A DNA stretch of 29,324 bases, from assembly GCA_032718475.1 (NCBI GenBank), contig JAUCBJ010008686.1:1-29324 (forward strand), read 5' to 3'. A program made the translations under genes and the position numbers. The stretch comes from Nemertoderma westbladi. Its lineage: Eukaryota; Xenacoelomorpha; Nemertodermatida; Nemertodermatidae. Under the pieces are notes generated by a model, which worked only from the letters and a program-made list of their open reading frames with translations, was not told the DNA's origin and did not search any database. Shown here piece after piece: positions 28,860 to 29,324 of this stretch (position 1 is its first letter; the number at the start of each line of letters is the position of its first letter).

Positions 28860-29324
28860 TGTTCGCGCTTTTAGACCTTTAGCAGTTTAACCTGCCAATT
28901 ATAATTGTCTTTTTGTATATCAATTATTTAATGTACTGAAGTTACATCAGCCGAAGCCAGCCTGTGCGCGACCATTCACCCACAGTTAAGGGAGACTGGA
29001 TTCGGATGCTTTGATAGTGATTGCAGTGTAGACCTACTGTATTATTCGATTGATCGTTAATATATAATCTCTGACAATATATTTACTTTCGGGGAAATAT
29101 TAACAGTTCCTTTAGGACGTGGCGCTTTAAGTATAAAACAGAGTTATGACTTATACTAATCACAACTGGATGGCTACTGAGTTTCGTAAAAAGCGCATTC
29201 TTTAGGAGATGCTTTATTAACCTTCACACTACTTCACACGACTTCACACTAGTTCACACTACTGCGCACTGATCTGCCGACCGTCACTGAATTTGATCAT
29301 ATATAAGGAGGATCGCAACTGACA
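28860..29324 (-). repeat. Partial, diverged LTR of the same BEL/Pao-type family
   Basis: Starts tgttcgcgctttt and keeps the order of conserved blocks of the two complete LTRs: acctttagcagtttaacctg, cgcgac/tcattcaccc, attcggatgct, gtattattcgat, ttaggacgtggcgcttt, tctgccgaccgtca. It is clearly diverged, with many substitutions and indels and a private ttcacactac-type tandem repeat near 29223-29268. The window ends before the LTR does, so it may be a solo LTR or the 3' LTR of another copy whose body lies to the right. Orientation is the same as the complete element. Confidence 0.88.

Overview
The window looks like animal nuclear DNA, probably from a marine invertebrate; the phylum cannot be fixed from sequence alone. 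It is AT-rich, with one intron-containing host gene, a tRNA-headed SINE, degraded LINE fragments, a BEL/Pao-class LTR retrotransposon, and many mini- and microsatellites. No prokaryotic features are present.

Positions 1-9853 hold the host gene. It is a minus-strand SLC17-type solute carrier of about 518 residues in two coding exons (5494-4725 and 1394-608). A 3.33-kb phase-2 intron between them carries a possible TA-flanked DNA element, a SINE, LINE debris and an inverted-repeat element. The gene lies between the arms of a large inverted repeat (1-511 and 9364-9853). Next to the right arm is a four-copy, 56-bp minisatellite. A second LINE tail (7979-8404) and homopolymeric G and C runs lie upstream of the gene.

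Positions 11106-22957 are one young LTR retrotransposon on the minus strand. Two nearly identical LTRs of about 1.24 kb (TGT...ACA) are flanked by the 5-bp duplication AATTG. From its 5' end (right) to its 3' end (left) it has a 2.07-kb leader with a 286-bp tandem duplication; one unbroken 1383-codon frame; a 1.6-kb AT-rich stretch; an accessory coding region; and the 3' LTR. The long frame encodes a large Gag, zinc knuckles and a retropepsin-like protease, then runs straight into a short remnant that normally follows RNase H. Reverse transcriptase, RNase H and integrase are absent, so the element should depend on proteins supplied in trans. The accessory region (13874-12436) is split by one -1 frame change and encodes an acidic N-terminus, three zinc-knuckle-like modules and a very basic tail. 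I do not recognise this protein. It is the most interesting object in the window.

Positions 22958-29324 are repeat-rich and have no gene I can support. They hold a C-tract, a 27-bp tandem pair, a 12-bp minisatellite between duplicated flanks, a (GA)n run, a 1.2-kb array of 9-bp units between two copies of a dispersed repeat, and the start of a third, diverged LTR of the same family at 28860.
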